A stretch of 13,968 bases of DNA. It comes from JAVBPB01 sp031549965 (lineage in GTDB: Bacteria > Bacillota > Clostridia > Lachnospirales > Lachnospiraceae). Below the pieces are notes generated by a model. That model was given only the letters and a program-made list of their open reading frames with translations, did not search any database and was not told the origin of the DNA. The stretch spans positions 1-13,968 of the forward strand of contig JAVBPB010000144.1 of assembly GCA_031549965.1 (NCBI GenBank), read 5' to 3'. A program made the position numbers and the translations under genes. Position 1 is the stretch's first letter. Every line of letters starts with the position of its first letter. Of the stretch, positions 12,761 through 13,968 are shown piece by piece.

Positions 12761-13762
12761 CTATTTTTTTAATGTATAAAATTCATGTCCTCCATATTTA
12801 AAGAGCCATTTCAAATTTTTATCAAACCAATTCATACTTCTTTTATCTGCTTTGGAGCGTGCCGAAAAGAATAATGCTCCTTTTGAATAGTCTTCACCGT
12901 TTAATGCTCTTTTAACTGCTTTTTTTGTTTCTTTAGTTACTTTTACTGACCAGAATCTTCCATCTTTTATAGGGGAAAATTGAACTGTACTTCCATTTTT
13001 TTGGAACACTACTTTTTTAACAGTGTTTGGAAATTGTTTGTGATCAACTCTATTTAATATTACATTTGCTACTAATATTTTTCCTTTAATGTCTTCACCT
13101 GTTGCCTCTGCTTCTACAATTCGTAAAAGAACCTGATAATCTTCATCTGATAATTTTCTTTTTGTTCCAGAATCTTTTTGTACGTTTTCTTTTTTAGTTT
13201 CAGTTTTCTTTGTCTCTTTCTTTTGTTCTGAATTTGTTTTATTTTCTGTAGTTTGTATCACTTCTTCTTTAGATTCTTTTATTATTTCTTCTTTTTGACT
13301 TGTTTGACCGTCAGATATTACTGCTATTCCTACTTGTATTGTTTTATCTATTATTTCTTCTACTGATTTTATTGGAGCTGTACCTTTTAAGCTTTCTTCT
13401 TTTATCCCTGTCCTAAAACCAACACCAACGGACACCAAGTTATTTGTAATTAATGTTTCATTGGCAATGTTTTCAATAGTAATTAAAAGTTCTTCATTAG
13501 TGGTCGTTTGCCAATTAGACAGTTCTAATACCTCTGGCTTATTTTTTGTTTCTTCAATTGTCTGCTCATTATTAAGTAAATCTGATTTTAAATTTGCTGC
13601 AACAACATTCATCTTTACACCACTTATATTTCCTGATGCTAAAGCCATTAATATTATTGAAACCAAAAATAATGATACTACTGTAAATAATTCATAAAAT
13701 ATTCCGGGTATCTTTTTTACAGCAGCTACAAACTTTTGTAGAAACGAGTTTAGGTTTAACAT
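12761..13762 (-). CDS. Membrane-anchored SleB/CwlJ-type cell-wall hydrolase
   Basis: This 333-residue protein has a short cytoplasmic N terminus and one membrane segment at about 24-44. A variable stretch follows, then a Lys/Glu-rich low-complexity linker at about 155-203. The C-terminal domain at about 204-331 matches the SleB/CwlJ hydrolase family (Hydrolase_2). LLRIVEAEATGE (212-223) contains the expected catalytic glutamate (Glu219 in the AEA-GE motif). GKILVANVILNRV (227-239), FPNTVKKVVFQ (244-254), QFSPIKDGRFW (261-271) and GALFFSARSK (295-304) are all family hallmarks. Such enzymes are lytic transglycosylases acting on peptidoglycan, classically spore cortex. Here no N-terminal PG_binding_1 domain is present, and the promoter is vegetative consensus, so a role in growth or division is as likely as spore germination. 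The start is supported by AGAGG about 11 nt upstream. Confidence 0.85.
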   Translation of the reverse strand: MLNLNSFLQKFVAAVKKIPGIFYELFTVVSLFLVSIILMALASGNISGVKMNVVAANLKSDLLNNEQTIEETKNKPEVLELSNWQTTTNEELLITIENIANETLITNNLVSVGVGFRTGIKEESLKGTAPIKSVEEIIDKTIQVGIAVISDGQTSQKEEIIKESKEEVIQTTENKTNSEQKKETKKTETKKENVQKDSGTKRKLSDEDYQVLLRIVEAEATGEDIKGKILVANVILNRVDHKQFPNTVKKVVFQKNGSTVQFSPIKDGRFWSVKVTKETKKAVKRALNGEDYSKGALFFSARSKADKRSMNWFDKNLKWLFKYGGHEFYTLKK

Positions 13763-13810
13763 ATAAACTTTACCTCTTTCTTAGTTTTTTGTTTTTTTAA
13801 TCTTAACGCA

Positions 13811-13839
13811 ATTATAGGCATGGTTTTGTAACTTGTCAA
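13811..13839 (-). promoter_or_regulatory. Perfect consensus promoter of the cell-wall hydrolase gene
   Basis: On the minus strand TTGACA (13839-13834) and TATAAT (13816-13811) match the sigma-A boxes in all twelve positions with exactly 17 bp between them, about 48 nt before the ATG. From here to the window edge (13840-13968) I see only AT-rich sequence with no gene. Confidence 0.9.
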
Positions 13840-13968
13840 TAAGCCTAGCGTAAGTTCAGAGTATTTTACAGTATTTTTTTTCCAATTGTTAAATTTTATT
13901 GTAATATCTCATAAAATATGCTTACATTTTTTAACTTTTTTGGCGTTTTTAGCTATAAAGTTTTTAAC

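Noticed and set aside
1..13968. CRISPR arrays, rRNA or tRNA genes
   Set aside because: I saw no regularly spaced direct repeats and no conserved rRNA or tRNA sequence on either strand.

Overview
The window is AT-rich DNA, and every gene I can support lies on the minus strand, so transcription runs right to left. Strong Shine-Dalgarno sites, sigma-A type promoters with 17-bp spacing, a SleB/CwlJ-type cell-wall hydrolase and secreted Ig-like-repeat surface proteins without LPXTG or SLH anchors point to a low-GC Gram-positive, most likely a member of the Clostridia (Lachnospiraceae/Cellulosilyticaceae-like). The genus is not determined.

Right to left, in transcription order: a membrane-anchored cell-wall hydrolase (12761-13762) has a perfect consensus promoter and its own terminator. 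Threonine synthase thrC (11064-12551) has its own promoter. A 404-bp gene-free stretch (10660-11063) holds a compact, unusually GC-rich set of hairpins, which I read as a candidate structured RNA, and then a strong promoter with a roughly 100-nt leader. That promoter drives a large secreted S-layer-like protein (8236-10659), which ends in a strong terminator. Next come an O-antigen ligase/polymerase-family membrane protein (6287-8110) and rfbC, rfbA, rfbB (6189 down to 3642) for dTDP-4-keto-6-deoxy sugar synthesis. A second S-layer-like protein (1090-3552) is a full-length paralogue of the first. An ECF-like sigma factor (420-986) has its own promoter and a long-loop terminator. At the left edge is the wreck of an XRE-family regulator (98-244), close to a short sequence resembling an insertion-sequence end.

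Taken together, 420-10659 looks like a surface-layer glycoprotein locus. It contains two related secreted Ig-fold proteins, an enzyme family known in other Gram-positives to transfer assembled glycan to the S-layer, the nucleotide-sugar pathway for that glycan, and a dedicated sigma factor. The rfbD/rmlD reductase that would complete dTDP-rhamnose is absent from the window. The glycosylation role is inferred from gene families and order and is not proved by the sequence.

The least explained parts are the structured element upstream of the S-layer promoter, a palindrome that overlaps that promoter's -35 box, and several long perfect hairpins whose T-tracts lie on the strand without genes.
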